From contig JAIWNI010000029.1 of the NCBI GenBank assembly GCA_025331435.1, forward strand, positions 186,001-250,000: a DNA stretch of 64,000 nucleotides, read 5' to 3'. Each line of letters begins with the position of its first letter. Positions within the stretch are counted from its first letter, which is position 1. The notes under the pieces were generated by a model. The model did no database searches. It worked only from the letters and a program-made list of their open reading frames with translations, and was not told the origin of the DNA. The stretch is from Choanephora cucurbitarum. Taxonomy: Eukaryota > Mucoromycota > Mucoromycetes > Mucorales > Choanephoraceae. The position numbers were made by a program, and so were the translations under genes. Shown in pieces: positions 23,341-34,650 of the stretch.

Positions 23341-24697
23341 ATGAAAGAGGCAGGCTTTTTATGTTTGACATTCTAACTTTGAAGTTGACTTCATAAGCAT
23401 TAATGATCAAAGTGAAAACATTGCGAATGTTAAAATTTTATGTCCCATCTTGTTTTCGCATTCAAGTTTTGTTACGTAGCTGGTCTTATGGATTTAACTG
23501 TACATATACTTTGCTTGTGAGTGAACAAGCAAATGGATTGGTTTACCAATGCAACCAATACATTTCATAATTTTGTTATTCTTATGTTTAATGATGGCTA
23601 TATGCTATTTCGATACTCAAGAACAGAATCTTTTAATTCCCTCAATGATTTATACCTTCATCCCTCTTGCACCTCTGATTTTGTTTGAAAAGATGATTAG
23701 ACCTGTGTATTGCCGGTAGTGTCTTTGATGTTATGTCTATTTTTCTTTTGATTTTTTTTCTGTGCCTGAAAGTGCTTGAAAGAGTTTCTTTCATTTCAGT
23801 CTCAATGAAAACATGTTTGATTAGCAGACGACACTTGCAGGAGAAAAGCTTGCTTATGGTAGTTCTCTCTGGATTTGAGAGTCGACAGTTTTTGTTTAGG
23901 CATAAGTGTGGTAACTGCTAAAGGCTTATACGATTGTGGCTATTTTTTGAAAAAGCAAGATTATTGTCTTGAGGCTGTCTGAACAATATGTCTATTCAAG
24001 GGGAGAGTTGTAACATACACCTGACACTTTGAGGTTGGGCTGTCTAATGGCTGCACTGGTTTGAGTCTCATGTGAATATTTCAGCATGAAACGCAACTCA
24101 TGGAAGACAAACAAATTATCATGTCTATTTGGAACACAAGTTTCCTCATCTAACTGATTTCTGCTCCTACGAAACGAAACAGGAGACAATGGAGGTTTAG
24201 TTTCTCATATAATCGCTACTGCTATTCAGTAGTTTATGAAATCTTGGAATTCTGTTTTGCTATGTAGTAGTAGTAGTTTCATTTGATATCATCTTTTGTA
24301 TTGTTTCATGAACTCTTTTTTAGTAGCATATACTGGCTAATAGGCACGCCTTCTTTTATTGTTTTGCATTTTGCTCTATCGAAAATAGCCTCAGCATTGA
24401 TTTCCTTGTCCTATCTTCTCTCCCCCCCCTTTTTTTTTTAAAATTAATCATAAACAGAAAGTAAAACAAAAAGGCCTCTAGATCCTCTCTGTCCTGTAGC
24501 TGACATTGCGTGTATGCATAGCTGGGTGATCGGCTCTTTGTTGTCCTGATGAACCACAAGTTTCTGTCAAGTCAGGTCGAGACTTATTATACAGAGAATT
24601 AATAAAAAAAAAGTGACCTTGACTTGTTTCTTATATTTTTTTCTTATTCATAAAGTCAGCAACAGTGCCAGGCAGTTGTTGATAGGATAGACTTGCT
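23341..24697. other. Gene-poor region before PER1
   Basis: Mostly AT-rich noncoding sequence. Minus-strand traces at 23992-24189 (FRRSRNQLDEETCVPNRHDN) could belong to the decayed F-box gene or to another relic. A poly-C/poly-T run lies at 24421-24440. The PER1 promoter is in the last 150 bp. Confidence 0.4.
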
Positions 24698-25660
24698 ATG
24701 AGATTTCAACTAGCCATACTTGTAGTAGTAGCGGTGTTTTTTGCAGCATGCCATGGCTCAAGTGGTGATCGCCAACCAGAATACATAGCCTGTGTAGAGC
24801 ACTGTACAGCACAAACTGATATCAATCAACTGCCACTTTATTTACGACTGTTGCAGTGGACAGTTCGACATGATTGTAGTTATCATTGCATGCAACAGAT
24901 AACGCAAAGAGCCATGGCCGAAGGAAGTCATATTCATCAATACCATGGTAAATGGCCTTTCAAACGCGTCTTTGGTATTCAAGAACCAGCTTCAGTCATT
25001 TTTTCTGTCTTGAATGGATGGATGCATCTGCGCTATTTCAAAAAGATAAGACAACAAGTCAGTAGTGCGTATTTCTTGAAAAAGTTCTATCTTGGCATAG
25101 CAGTTGTAGGCATGAACGCATGGCTCTGGAGCACAGTATTTCATACGCGTGATACGCCAATTACAGAGAAACTAGATTATTTCAGTGCTGGGCTCTATAT
25201 TCTATTTGGTTTCTGTGTAGCCATTCTTCGTATCTATTATGTACGTGGATGGAAGGCGTGGATATTATGCGGTGCATGCTCATTAGCATACATAGCACAT
25301 ATTACTTATTTGTCCAGCCTATACAGGTTTGATTATGGCTACAATATGCTAGCATGTATCATTGTGGGTTCCTTACAGACAGGCTCATGGCTGTTTTGGT
25401 CTATCTTACAATACACTCCCTGGGGAAGACCAGAGCGAAGATCTTTTGCTTGGATGGCTGGTGTATCTGTTATTCTCGTGAGCTGTGCTATGGCGCTTGA
25501 AGTCTTTGACTTTCCGCCTTACAAAGAAATTTTGGATGCCCATTCACTTTGGCACGCTGCCACCATTCCCCTGGCCCCTTTCTTCTACAGGTTTTTGCTA
25601 CGCGACACAGAACTAGAAACAACTTACAGATTTGCTAAGGACAAGAGATCTTCGCAATAA
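24698..25660 (+). CDS. PER1: Per1/PGAP3-type GPI-anchor lipid remodelling protein
   Basis: Single exon, 320 aa. An N-terminal signal peptide (MRFQLAILVVVAVFFAACHG) is followed by a Cys-rich lumenal segment (ACVEHCTA; HDCSYHCMQQ) and then about seven hydrophobic helices. Family marks are GKWPFKRVFGIQEPASVIF, the NAWLWSTVFHTRDTPITEKLDY motif and the C-terminal DAHSLWHAATIPLAPF. The His and Asp residues in these two motifs match those conserved in the CREST superfamily of membrane hydrolases. Yeast Per1 and human PGAP3 remove the unsaturated sn-2 acyl chain of GPI-anchored proteins in ER or Golgi so that a saturated lipid can be added. Being intronless is unusual among its neighbours. Function is confident by family. 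Confidence 0.94.
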   Translation: MRFQLAILVVVAVFFAACHGSSGDRQPEYIACVEHCTAQTDINQLPLYLRLLQWTVRHDCSYHCMQQITQRAMAEGSHIHQYHGKWPFKRVFGIQEPASVIFSVLNGWMHLRYFKKIRQQVSSAYFLKKFYLGIAVVGMNAWLWSTVFHTRDTPITEKLDYFSAGLYILFGFCVAILRIYYVRGWKAWILCGACSLAYIAHITYLSSLYRFDYGYNMLACIIVGSLQTGSWLFWSILQYTPWGRPERRSFAWMAGVSVILVSCAMALEVFDFPPYKEILDAHSLWHAATIPLAPFFYRFLLRDTELETTYRFAKDKRSSQ

Positions 25661-27329
25661 GTTGATTGTGTAACTCAAATTAAAAGTATTGTTGTATTTT
25701 TACATCATAATCTCAGAAAAATGTCAAGTCTAGAAATTAAACTCGGAACGAAGCATATTACAGATACAGAAGGAGGAGATCAACTTATCTTTGCTCATTG
25801 CTTAAAAGGACTTCTTTCAGGTCTTTTGGCTATAATCTTGACTTGAATAAAGAAACAATAGGCGCTTGAAGAAGTTTCACATTAGCAACGATCAATAGTG
25901 TCAATGTTTAGAGCTATTTTTAGAAAGTGTCCTAAACAAAAAGTAATGGTTGCCTGCTTAGACAAAATCGGCGCAAAATATATGGTCAACCATTTGATTT
26001 GTTGACCACTTTGCTTATAGCTTGGTGTTTTTTTTTTGGTCAATGATTTCATCATTGGCTCAAGCTATCCAAATCTACACCTTCTTTCTGACGTTTAGTT
26101 GCTCGCGTTCTAACAGCCGAATCTAGACTACATTGTTTCAAGACTTACTGCAAAAAAAAAGCATATCAATAGATAAGACAATACACACTTGCCAATTAAC
26201 ACCAAAAAGGTATATTACGATTGAATGAAATAAGACAACTTCTACAGCACTTGTATTACTCGTAGTCTTGGTCAATACGGTGAAACACTATTAGTATACT
26301 CTTTTCAAGGATATCAACTGTCTGTGTGATCATTCTGACTCTGTCATCATCAAGTATCAGGAACAATACACACATAGAAAATATGCACTGTTTTGCAGCT
26401 TGTGCCCTAGCAACGCATTGAATTAAGAAATGACAGTTCATGAAAGCTTCGACAAGCAAGAAAACCTTTATCTCTCTCAAATAGGTCTACTAAATCAGTC
26501 TTTGTTTACCTGAAATATCTGTAAGCCTGAGTCACGTCAAATTCCAACTGAGATAACAAGAGTGTTACAGACTGTTTGCTGCCAAAGTACGTACCAAATT
26601 ACTCAACACAATAGTAAAGAATCTTTTAAGTCATAAATCGCCTTCACTCAGTTTTCTTTTTTTTTAAAAAAGATTTACAGTTGCCGAATGAAAAAGTAAG
26701 GTACGTATTTGGATGATGTAAAATACGATACTGAACAATATGGTCCTTTTTAGGAAATTCCACGCAGAAGTTAGAATGTTATTTTCAATCCATAGTGATA
26801 AATGTAACCGTCAATGGGCCAACACTGCGTAATAGTTTTTTTTTACCCCTTAAAAAATTTCCTCTTTGCTTTTTTTTTCTCGAACGTCATGAAAAATTCT
26901 GCATGTAACAAAATTCATATAAGCAGCATAGTAAAGTGAAAATTAAGCTTTTTTTTTGGACTGTAATATTTCAACCATTGTTACCCCTTATGAAAATAGA
27001 TGTTGCACTTGGATGTCAGCCTTTACGGTATAAGGTCTGCCCCGCTTGCCCCGATGCTGAAATCATTTAAAAAATAATCCCCGAAAAGCTACTAAAACCA
27101 ACATATGTAACAAAGATGGTAGTACGTTCTATGAAAACACTCTTGTATCTCTCTCGCTTTTTTTTTTATCTCAACAGCTTAATTATAGGGTTACTTTATA
27201 AGCTTCCATATCAAGCTAACCCCATATTCAATACTTGGTATATTTACATCTCTTGCTGCCATTAAACTTTTTTCTTCTTTCTCTCTTTCCTTTACTCTAC
27301 TATTCAGTTAGTACACCTCTTTATCTTGT
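25661..27329. other. Intergenic region before the mechanosensitive channel gene
   Basis: 1.67 kb. Just after PER1, on +, a short frame beginning at 25721 (MSSLEIKLGTKHITDTEGG) reads 42 codons and stops; no acceptable intron extends it, so it is treated as a relic or chance. The rest is AT-rich with several T-runs. The last 100 bp are pyrimidine-rich ahead of the channel start. Confidence 0.45.
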
Positions 27330-30300
27330 ATGACTGAACCAACTCAACACTTAAGAAACCAACAGACCGAAAAAGCCAATGTACAGCCTTATCAAGTTGA
27401 GCATGATGAGGAACAACCTAATATAAATGAAAGCATTGATCGCTCACATGATCAGGACGTCTCAACACCTGAAACTGTAGTCAGCACGCTCGAAAGGCCC
27501 CCTCACCCTCCTTCTAATCAATCTTACTCAGGTGTGAGTACAGATGAAGAAGATTTGCTAGATCCGGTTCTGCTGGACGAAGGAATTCCATCTACCGTAC
27601 CCCTTGAAGCTCTTGCTGGCCCTGCACTGATCTTACCCAATACGACAGACATTGATGGCCGGACATTAAATGAGGAGTTCGATTGGGAAGCTCACGATGA
27701 AGATGAAGATGCCGATAAGAAAGATGAAGAAGAAGTCAAGAAGCGCGGGGCTTTAGAAAAGAGCAGTATCATTATCTGCTTTAACCAAAATTCATCCTTT
27801 ATTGCATGGACTTGTATTGTCCTGTTCGCAATGATTTTTATTGCCATTGATGTTGCCATCTTTGTCATCTATCATAGACGTGAGCAGATCACAATGACAT
27901 CATATGGGTTGCAACTTTGGTTCACCTGGATAGCATTTATGTGGTCAATTGGATTTATTATGCAAATCTTTGTTGAACTAGTTCCCTGGGCTATCAAGAA
28001 AGCTGTTGGGTACATTCGACCTCAATCTACTGAAGTGCTTCGTATGAGACTTTCTGTAAGTCGACTGAATTTTTTTTTCAGTTATATCTATACTTATTAT
28101 CGTTCTCTTCTGTATAGTATTATATGGCTTTGCGTCTCTATATCAAACTGTTTCTCATCTCCGCTTGGGCATGGGGTTCTTGGGCCTTTATTCAAGATCA
28201 CATTCAACTACCCTCTGTTGGGTCCCTAGAGGAAGGTCGTGATCAGTATGCTTCTAAACCTGGATATACTGGCGTTTTCTATAGTATTTTCGAATGTTTC
28301 TTTTTTGCTACATTGTTCCTTTTTGTAGAAAAGTTCATTTTGCAATTAATTGGTAAGACAATGAACGGTTCAAACAATAATATCGATTGTAACACTAACT
28401 CTAATTTATTTTTGAAGTCACTTCTTTCCATAAGTAAGAATACATCAAATACTAAAATGGCAACTAAAAAAAAAACTCTAATTCTAATTCTATTTTACAG
28501 GAAAGCCTACGGAGATCGTATCAAAGAAAATGATAAAGCACTTCGAGTCCTTGACAGACTTAAGAAGATGAAAAAGAAGAATCCTCAAGAATTCCTTTTA
28601 AAACGAATTCGTCGCAAGCCCAAGACAAATACTGGTACACCAAGCCGATCTCATTCACTGGATGAAGGTCTTCCTCACCAACAACAGGGCAAGTCTATCA
28701 TGACCAGCAATCAACAATACATGGACGGCAAATCAAATGTCAAGTTCCCATCTCAAAACATGGATACCCTGATCCCCATTCCTCCGATTGAAGACCGCAC
28801 AAGCAAATCAGACGACGAGAAGCATGACTTTGAAGAATTAAGCAAGGCACCTGATGAACACAAGAAGAAGAAGTTCCTCGATAAATTTACTGGTAAAGTC
28901 AAGCGGAGCAACACCACCACCAGCCGAACGGATGCGTCCTTTGACGACAGTCGTCCACCTCTCTTCAGAGACAATACCTGGTTCTCTAGAAACAGTCATG
29001 ATGAAAAGGGCTTCTTTAGCGCTACACGTGACTTTGGTATTACCACCTCGGCTATTCCTGGAAAGCTTCTGAAGGGTGGTTATAACAAATTTGTCTCTCA
29101 AAAGAACCAAATGTACAAACAACCCGACTCTTACAATCTACAAGCAAAATACCTTGCCAAGAAGATCTACAAGAACATATTAGGTCCTGACAGTAACCGT
29201 GAAACAATTGTAGAGGCAGACATGTATCCTTTTTTCAGAACAACAAAGGAAGCTGCCTTTGCCTTTGGGTTGTTTGACAGCGATGGCAATGGGGACATTA
29301 GTAAACGTGAACTTAGGTCCGGCTGCATTCGAATTTATCGTGAACGTAAAAATTTGACAAGATCTATGCGTGATTTATCTCAGGCGACGGGCAAATTGGA
29401 CATCATCTTGGTGATCATTTTTATCGTTGTCTGGATTATCATTGTCTGCTCTGCCTTTGGAGTGAATGTCAGTACAGATTTGATGCCTTTGTGGAGTGCT
29501 TTTGTAGCTGCTAGTTTCATTTTCGGTACATCTGCAAAAGATGCTTTTGAAGCTATTATCTTTGTGTTTGTTACGGTAAGGCAAATTTATTTTTTTGTGT
29601 CACTATAAACAAATTCTCATTTTCTTTTTAGCATCCTTTTGATGCCGGTGATCGAGTTCTTATCCAGAACGAAAATTGGGTAGTTCAAAATGTCGGTCTT
29701 TTGGTTTCTACTTTTCTGTAAGTAATACATTCTTCCTGTCTCTTTTTCCTTACTCACTCTGAAACACATATCTTTTATAGTAAATGGGATGGCACTGGTA
29801 AGATTGACAACATTCTATAGAGATGAAATTTGACTGACATAACATGCATAACGACAATAGTTGTTTATGCAAAAAATTCTGTTCTTTCTACGCAATATAT
29901 CTTCAATGTAAGAAGATCAGGAAGAACAGGTGAAACAGTTGGTAATAGCATAATTTGATTCTTTTTGATTTTTGTGGTTTTAATTAACAACAAAATGTAG
30001 AGCTTCAAATAAGCTTTGCGACACCTTCCTGGAAGATTAAACAGATCACTGAACATATGCTTCAATGGTGTAATCAATACCCTAAACTCTATACTCCCAA
30101 TTCGGCGTCCACTAATGTCACAGGTTTCCAGAATCAAAATCTTATCACGCTCTCCTTCTACTTTCAACATACTCAAAACTGGCAAGATCCTGGAGGTCGT
30201 TGGTTGCGTCATAACAATTTTATGATGGAACTGAAAGAAGAATGTGAACGACTTGATATTACCTATACCTTACCTCCTCAACCACTGGTGCACGACACCA

Positions 30301-30524
30301 AACCCAACGATGCTCCTCCTGAATCTTATAATCAAGGTGCAAAGGCTACATATGGCCTTGAAGGCTTACAGCAGAGAAAGCCATATCAGGACGATCATGG
30401 TGAAGACTTTAAGCACTCTACTCCTATTCATGGCAGTTCTGGTGCTCAAGCTAGTAGTTCTCAAGCAGATGCAGGTGCTGCTGCAGGTGCAGCTTCAGCG
30501 ATTATGTTTGCAGCTGCCATGTAG
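27330..30524 (+). CDS. MscS-like mechanosensitive channel with EF-hand (Msy1/Msy2 type)
   Basis: Eight exons: 27330-28055, 28118-28352, 28418-28433 (16 nt), 28501-29575, 29632-29717, 29781-29797 (17 nt), 29861-29941 and 30001-30524; 919 aa. The long acidic cytosolic N-terminus is followed by several membrane helices. The 16-nt micro-exon restores the TSFHKKAYGDRI motif that an unspliced reading loses. A canonical EF-hand loop DSDGNGDISKRE precedes the pore helices and the MscS beta domain (SAKDAFEAIIFVFVT, HPFDAGDRVLIQNENWVV). The 17-nt micro-exon links LVSTF to KWDGTVVYAKN. The tail is Ala/Gly-rich. Fission yeast Msy1 and Msy2 sit in the ER/nuclear envelope and limit calcium rise under hypo-osmotic shock; the same role is inferred here. 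Calcium probably tunes the channel through the EF-hand. Confidence 0.92.
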
Positions 30525-30993
30525 ATAATTTTTCTTTTGTACTATATATCTTTGCTTTTTATTTTTCTTGGGGATCAACATGATTCATTTATCGTATTTT
30601 TATTGACTAAAAAAATAATAAATGGGCCTTTATACGCTTTGAATGACAGAAATAAATGCTTAAGAAAAAAGAGGTAGCACTAAACGCCACACACATACAC
30701 TCAAAAGAGTCAGACTTTCTTAACATTTTGCCTACTCTTTTTTTTTTGCATGAAGCCATATTCTATCATCTACAGTCTAGGTGAGAAAAAAAAGAAGAAA
30801 AAGAAGAAAGGACATGCTATTTAGCACAATAGAATGGTATGGATATCAAAATCAGATAAATCCTAGATTTTTTTTTTTGAATTCCAACCAAAAAAAAAAA
30901 ATATCATCATCATATTCTGTATTTGGAACTCTAAATAATGCACTGCTTCAGTACTTTTTTTTTTTTTTGCTTTTTCTTAAATCTTCTTTACAC
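30525..30993. other. Intergenic, T/A-run rich
   Basis: 469 bp with poly-A and poly-T runs (30878-30900, 30955-30969). It holds the 3' end of the channel gene and the SED5 promoter; an open frame reading into SED5 from 30781 is Lys/Phe-rich filler, not an N-terminal extension. Confidence 0.5.
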
Positions 30994-32259
30994 ATGTCAT
31001 TTAGAGATAGAACTAACGAGTTTAGTGCCTTATGTGAACGTCTACGTTCTCGCTCACAAACGCCTACTTCTTTACTCGAAAGAAGAGCCTTACTAACTCC
31101 GGACAATACAACAAAAAAGCCAACACATACACGTTCCGAGTTTTCAATGATGGCAGCTGAAATCAGTCGACAGATTACCAACACAGCAAGTAAACTTGAG
31201 AAGCTGACAAAACGTAAGTGCAGTTCTAAACATGCGCTGTCATCCGACTCATTTGGGATTTTTTTCTTGATAGTGGCCAAACGAAAGACTCTATTTGATG
31301 ATAAACCAGTGGAAATAAGTGTAATTTTTTTTTCAAGCACTTAAACAACAACAAAGCGACTGATCCAGATACAATAGGAATTAACCTTTATCATTAAACA
31401 AGATATCGCCAAGTTAAATAAGCAGATAGCCATGTTACAAGACTATACAAAGCACCAGAAACAGAACTCGAAACAGGCAACCGAACACACATCGAATGTG
31501 GTTGTGGCTCTTCAATCCAAATTAGCAGACACTAGTATGACTTTTAAGGATGTGTTGGAAATTAGAACGGAGGCAAGTGATGCTCGGGTAAAAACATGGC
31601 CTATGACTTATCCTTGCTGTTTATAATAGAACATGAAGATGTCGAAAGATAAGCGAGATCAGTTTTTGTTTACAGCATCAGAGCAATCAGCCGAAGCTCA
31701 ATTAGGTAAAAAAAAAAAGGAACAAGAGTATAACGAGACTTTTTTTTTCTTTTACTCATGTCTATTTGTTGAAAAGCCAATTCGCCTCTGATGAAGACAC
31801 GCCGTCGTAATCATACAGAAGAGAATAAGGCAGCTGTGTTACAGCAAGAACAGGAAGAATCTACATTGTCTCTTGGTATACCCATGATTAGTCAACAACA
31901 GCAACAAGAGATGATGGTCATGGAGCAGGATAGATATATAGATCATCGAACATCTGCAATTGAGAGTATTGAAAGTACAATTGCCGAGTTGGGTAGTATA
32001 TTTCAGCAGCTGGCTACAATGGTCGCCGAGCAGCGAGAGACTGTGCAAAGGTAACGTGATTTAGTGTTGTGACAGTAGACAGACCTAACTCGGTTCCCTT
32101 AGAATTGACCAAAATACAGACGATATCGAGATGAATGTAATGGGAGCACAACGAGAATTGCTCAAATATTACTCGAGTATTAGCTCGAATCGATGGTTAA
32201 TTATCAAGATCTTTGTTACCATTGTCTTTTTCTTTCTAGTCTTTACGTTTATCATGTAA
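30994..32259 (+). CDS. SED5: Sed5/syntaxin-5 Qa-SNARE
   Basis: Six exons: 30994-31213, 31274-31320, 31378-31572, 31630-31705, 31777-32050 and 32103-32259; 322 aa. The start MSFRDRTNEF is the N-peptide that binds the Sly1 SM protein, which decides the start codon. A helical Habc region follows, then a Gln-rich linker. The Qa-SNARE motif covers about IESIESTIAELGSIFQQLAT to AQRELLKYY with the zero-layer Gln in SIFQQLA. The C-terminal membrane anchor is WLIIKIFVTIVFFFLVFTFIM. Sed5 mediates fusion of ER-derived and intra-Golgi vesicles at the cis-Golgi. The intron at 31573-31629 has a GC donor (GAG|GCAAGT), required for the frame leading to ENMKMSKDKRDQF. Confidence 0.95.
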
Positions 32260-32433
32260 AATAAATGAGTTTAAACACAGTCAGTGACTTTTTTTTTCCT
32301 TCAAACTATAATGGTTTAGTGTTGGTTTATCTTTTTTTTTTCTTCTTAACTTTTTTTTTTCAACACTTATACAGTTATTGTATATACTATCTATTTTATA
32401 TATTTATTGGCAAATTCAGAAAAAAGAAAAGCT

Positions 32434-34539
32434 ATGTATCATTACAATCATCATATCCATAGTGAGTCAGAAGATAGTAGGCACTATAGCAACAGTAACA
32501 GCGACAACACTTCACCTTTATTTCACCATGGAGTGGATCCTGTTAACCTTGATGAACTACCGAGCCAGTTTCTTAACAATGACCCAAGCACTATGTTGAA
32601 CGATTCCCTTTTTGACTTTAATAGTTCCCAGTGGGATTTCTTACTGGATGCGCATCAACAAGACGATACCTATCAACAAGAGGCTATTCTCTTATCAGAC
32701 CCTAATTTCTTACGCCAACACCAGCTGCTGCAGGACCAGCAACGAAATATGCAGATACGAATGCAAGACGACTCAAAAGAACAAGTATCTAACTTGACAG
32801 CTATGCTAGACACAACGGCCATAGTCAAACCTACCAAACACAAGCGTAACAGTATGGGAAGGCGTCAACAAACATTGTCGAAATCAACATCAGATACAAA
32901 CACAGACGATGCTTCTAAAATTGATCATCAACGTCGTTTTAATGAACTACAGGCTCGCTTTAGGGTCAATTATGCACGCAAGCCTACTACTAACCCATCT
33001 AATTCTTCTTCAAAATTGACACCAAAACCCAAGTCAATTAATAAACCCAAGTCGCCTAATCCTTCTTTTGTAAATAATCCTCCTCCACTTTCTCCTACGA
33101 CTATTGATGCTCCACCTGTGACTACAACACCACCTGCTCCTGTCAACACTAACAATGATACTTCGCTTCATCTTCCTCCACCCCCACCACCTCCTTGTTC
33201 ATCTCCTACTCCACCTCCTTTGTCATTAGCTCAGCATGACACACCAAAGCCCAAGTTAGAGTTCACTTTAACCCATCCAGCACACCCCCCATCCTTACTT
33301 CATTCGCCCACCACACTTCCGACTCATGAGCCTTTGGTCGATACAGAACGAAACAGACCTGAAGATTCTGACGATCGACTCTCTTCTTCTTTCCCATCCC
33401 GCACCATGCCCATCCAGATTCAACGCATGTCACGTCCTAATCAGAACCAACCTTTTGATGCAGAATCTCACCAACGTCTATTAGACAGTCAACTGGATAA
33501 AGTTGATTTTGATGATATCACTGTTTCTGAACTAAAAGAAATGCTAAGGCAGCGAGGCAAGCCTGCTACCGGCAAAAAGGCAGTTTTACTACAACGGCTT
33601 CAGGAAGAGCGCGATTTGGCTAAGGGTGGAGGTGGAAAGAGTCCTAATCGTATGAACTTTCGTCATTCACAGCCTTTGCCCTTTTCACGATCTATCAATT
33701 CATCAGAACATCCTAGCAATTCTCGTCCCCGATCTTTTCAAGGCAGCTCTCCTGTAGCCATTCAACAAAACTATCATCAACAACAACAGCAACAACAAGA
33801 TACTTTGGCTGCTTCTCCTAACTTACTTCCACCAAGTTCGCCAGGTGGTCAGCTTCATCGGTCGATTGCCAACATGCATATTGGATCACCACCCACTGCA
33901 TCCCGGCGTTATTCACCTTATTCACCTCGTTTGAGCAGTTCGCCTAAACCTTCATGTAGCTTCTACTCTTCATCTGTACCATTGTCGTCGGGTGAAGTTA
34001 CCTCGCCTGGTCATCCCTCCCGCCCCGTACAACCTCAAACAGGAGAAGCTAATGGAGGCATGATGCTCTCTTCTTCTTATTCGATTGCCAACAATAAACC
34101 ACCTACTACACCTGGTCGCTATTATAACAATCCCAAGACATATAAGCCATTCACTTCATCAGCCCTTGCTACACCCGATAGAGAAGAAGACATCAATCCA
34201 TTCGATCGCTATTATGCTAATCAAGACGCACCTGTAATTAAGGAAGAGGAAATAGACAGCAATGACATGGATTGGTCTGATCCTGTAGCCCTAGATATGC
34301 TATTGCAACAAGGTATTGATGGAAACAACACATATGTATATAGTAGTTTATTTATCTCGATAATAGGTACAATCAACATGAACACAGCACAAATGATGGG
34401 ACAACCTCTCTACAGTGATGATGTTGTATTGACCAATGAACAGATCATGTCACTTATAAATAGTCAACAGCAAGCAACACCTTTTGAATTTAAGATAGAA
34501 GAAAACAGTCATTTTAATACACATTATCATCCCCATTAA
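32434..34539 (+). CDS. SAP-domain protein, long and low-complexity
   Basis: Single exon, 701 aa from the ATG at 32434 (MYHYNHHIHSESEDS); the frame is open a little further upstream only from a TTG. Residues about 364-400 form a SAP domain (FDDITVSELKEMLRQRGKPA followed by TGKKAVLLQRLQEER), a helix-turn-helix that binds AT-rich DNA or acts in RNA and chromatin factors. The rest is disordered: Gln-rich, Ser-rich and strongly Pro-rich (LPPPPPPPCSSPTPPP near residue 250), and the C-terminus is acidic (EEEIDSNDMDWSDP). This layout suits a chromatin or transcription factor with activation domains, but no orthologue is recognised. A segment near 34335-34366 ends GATAATAG like an acceptor, yet the frame is open across it, so no intron is called. 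Confidence 0.8.
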   Translation: MYHYNHHIHSESEDSRHYSNSNSDNTSPLFHHGVDPVNLDELPSQFLNNDPSTMLNDSLFDFNSSQWDFLLDAHQQDDTYQQEAILLSDPNFLRQHQLLQDQQRNMQIRMQDDSKEQVSNLTAMLDTTAIVKPTKHKRNSMGRRQQTLSKSTSDTNTDDASKIDHQRRFNELQARFRVNYARKPTTNPSNSSSKLTPKPKSINKPKSPNPSFVNNPPPLSPTTIDAPPVTTTPPAPVNTNNDTSLHLPPPPPPPCSSPTPPPLSLAQHDTPKPKLEFTLTHPAHPPSLLHSPTTLPTHEPLVDTERNRPEDSDDRLSSSFPSRTMPIQIQRMSRPNQNQPFDAESHQRLLDSQLDKVDFDDITVSELKEMLRQRGKPATGKKAVLLQRLQEERDLAKGGGGKSPNRMNFRHSQPLPFSRSINSSEHPSNSRPRSFQGSSPVAIQQNYHQQQQQQQDTLAASPNLLPPSSPGGQLHRSIANMHIGSPPTASRRYSPYSPRLSSSPKPSCSFYSSSVPLSSGEVTSPGHPSRPVQPQTGEANGGMMLSSSYSIANNKPPTTPGRYYNNPKTYKPFTSSALATPDREEDINPFDRYYANQDAPVIKEEEIDSNDMDWSDPVALDMLLQQGIDGNNTYVYSSLFISIIGTINMNTAQMMGQPLYSDDVVLTNEQIMSLINSQQQATPFEFKIEENSHFNTHYHPH

Positions 34540-34650
34540 ACACAAAATGTACAAAGCATACGTTTATGCGTCTTTTGAAAGCTGCATTTAAACTTCACTG
34601 TATATAATTTTTTTCTTTTTTTTTTCTCTGTTTTTTTTCCTTTGTTAACG

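Noticed and set aside
25721..25849. Short plus-strand frame MSSLEIKLGTKHITDTEGG after PER1
   Set aside because: Only 42 codons, no plausible intron extends it in frame, and no family resemblance; kept only as a note in the intergenic entry.
34335..34366. Possible short intron in the SAP-domain gene
   Set aside because: It would be about 30 bp with a weak donor, far below the normal size here, and the frame is open across it.
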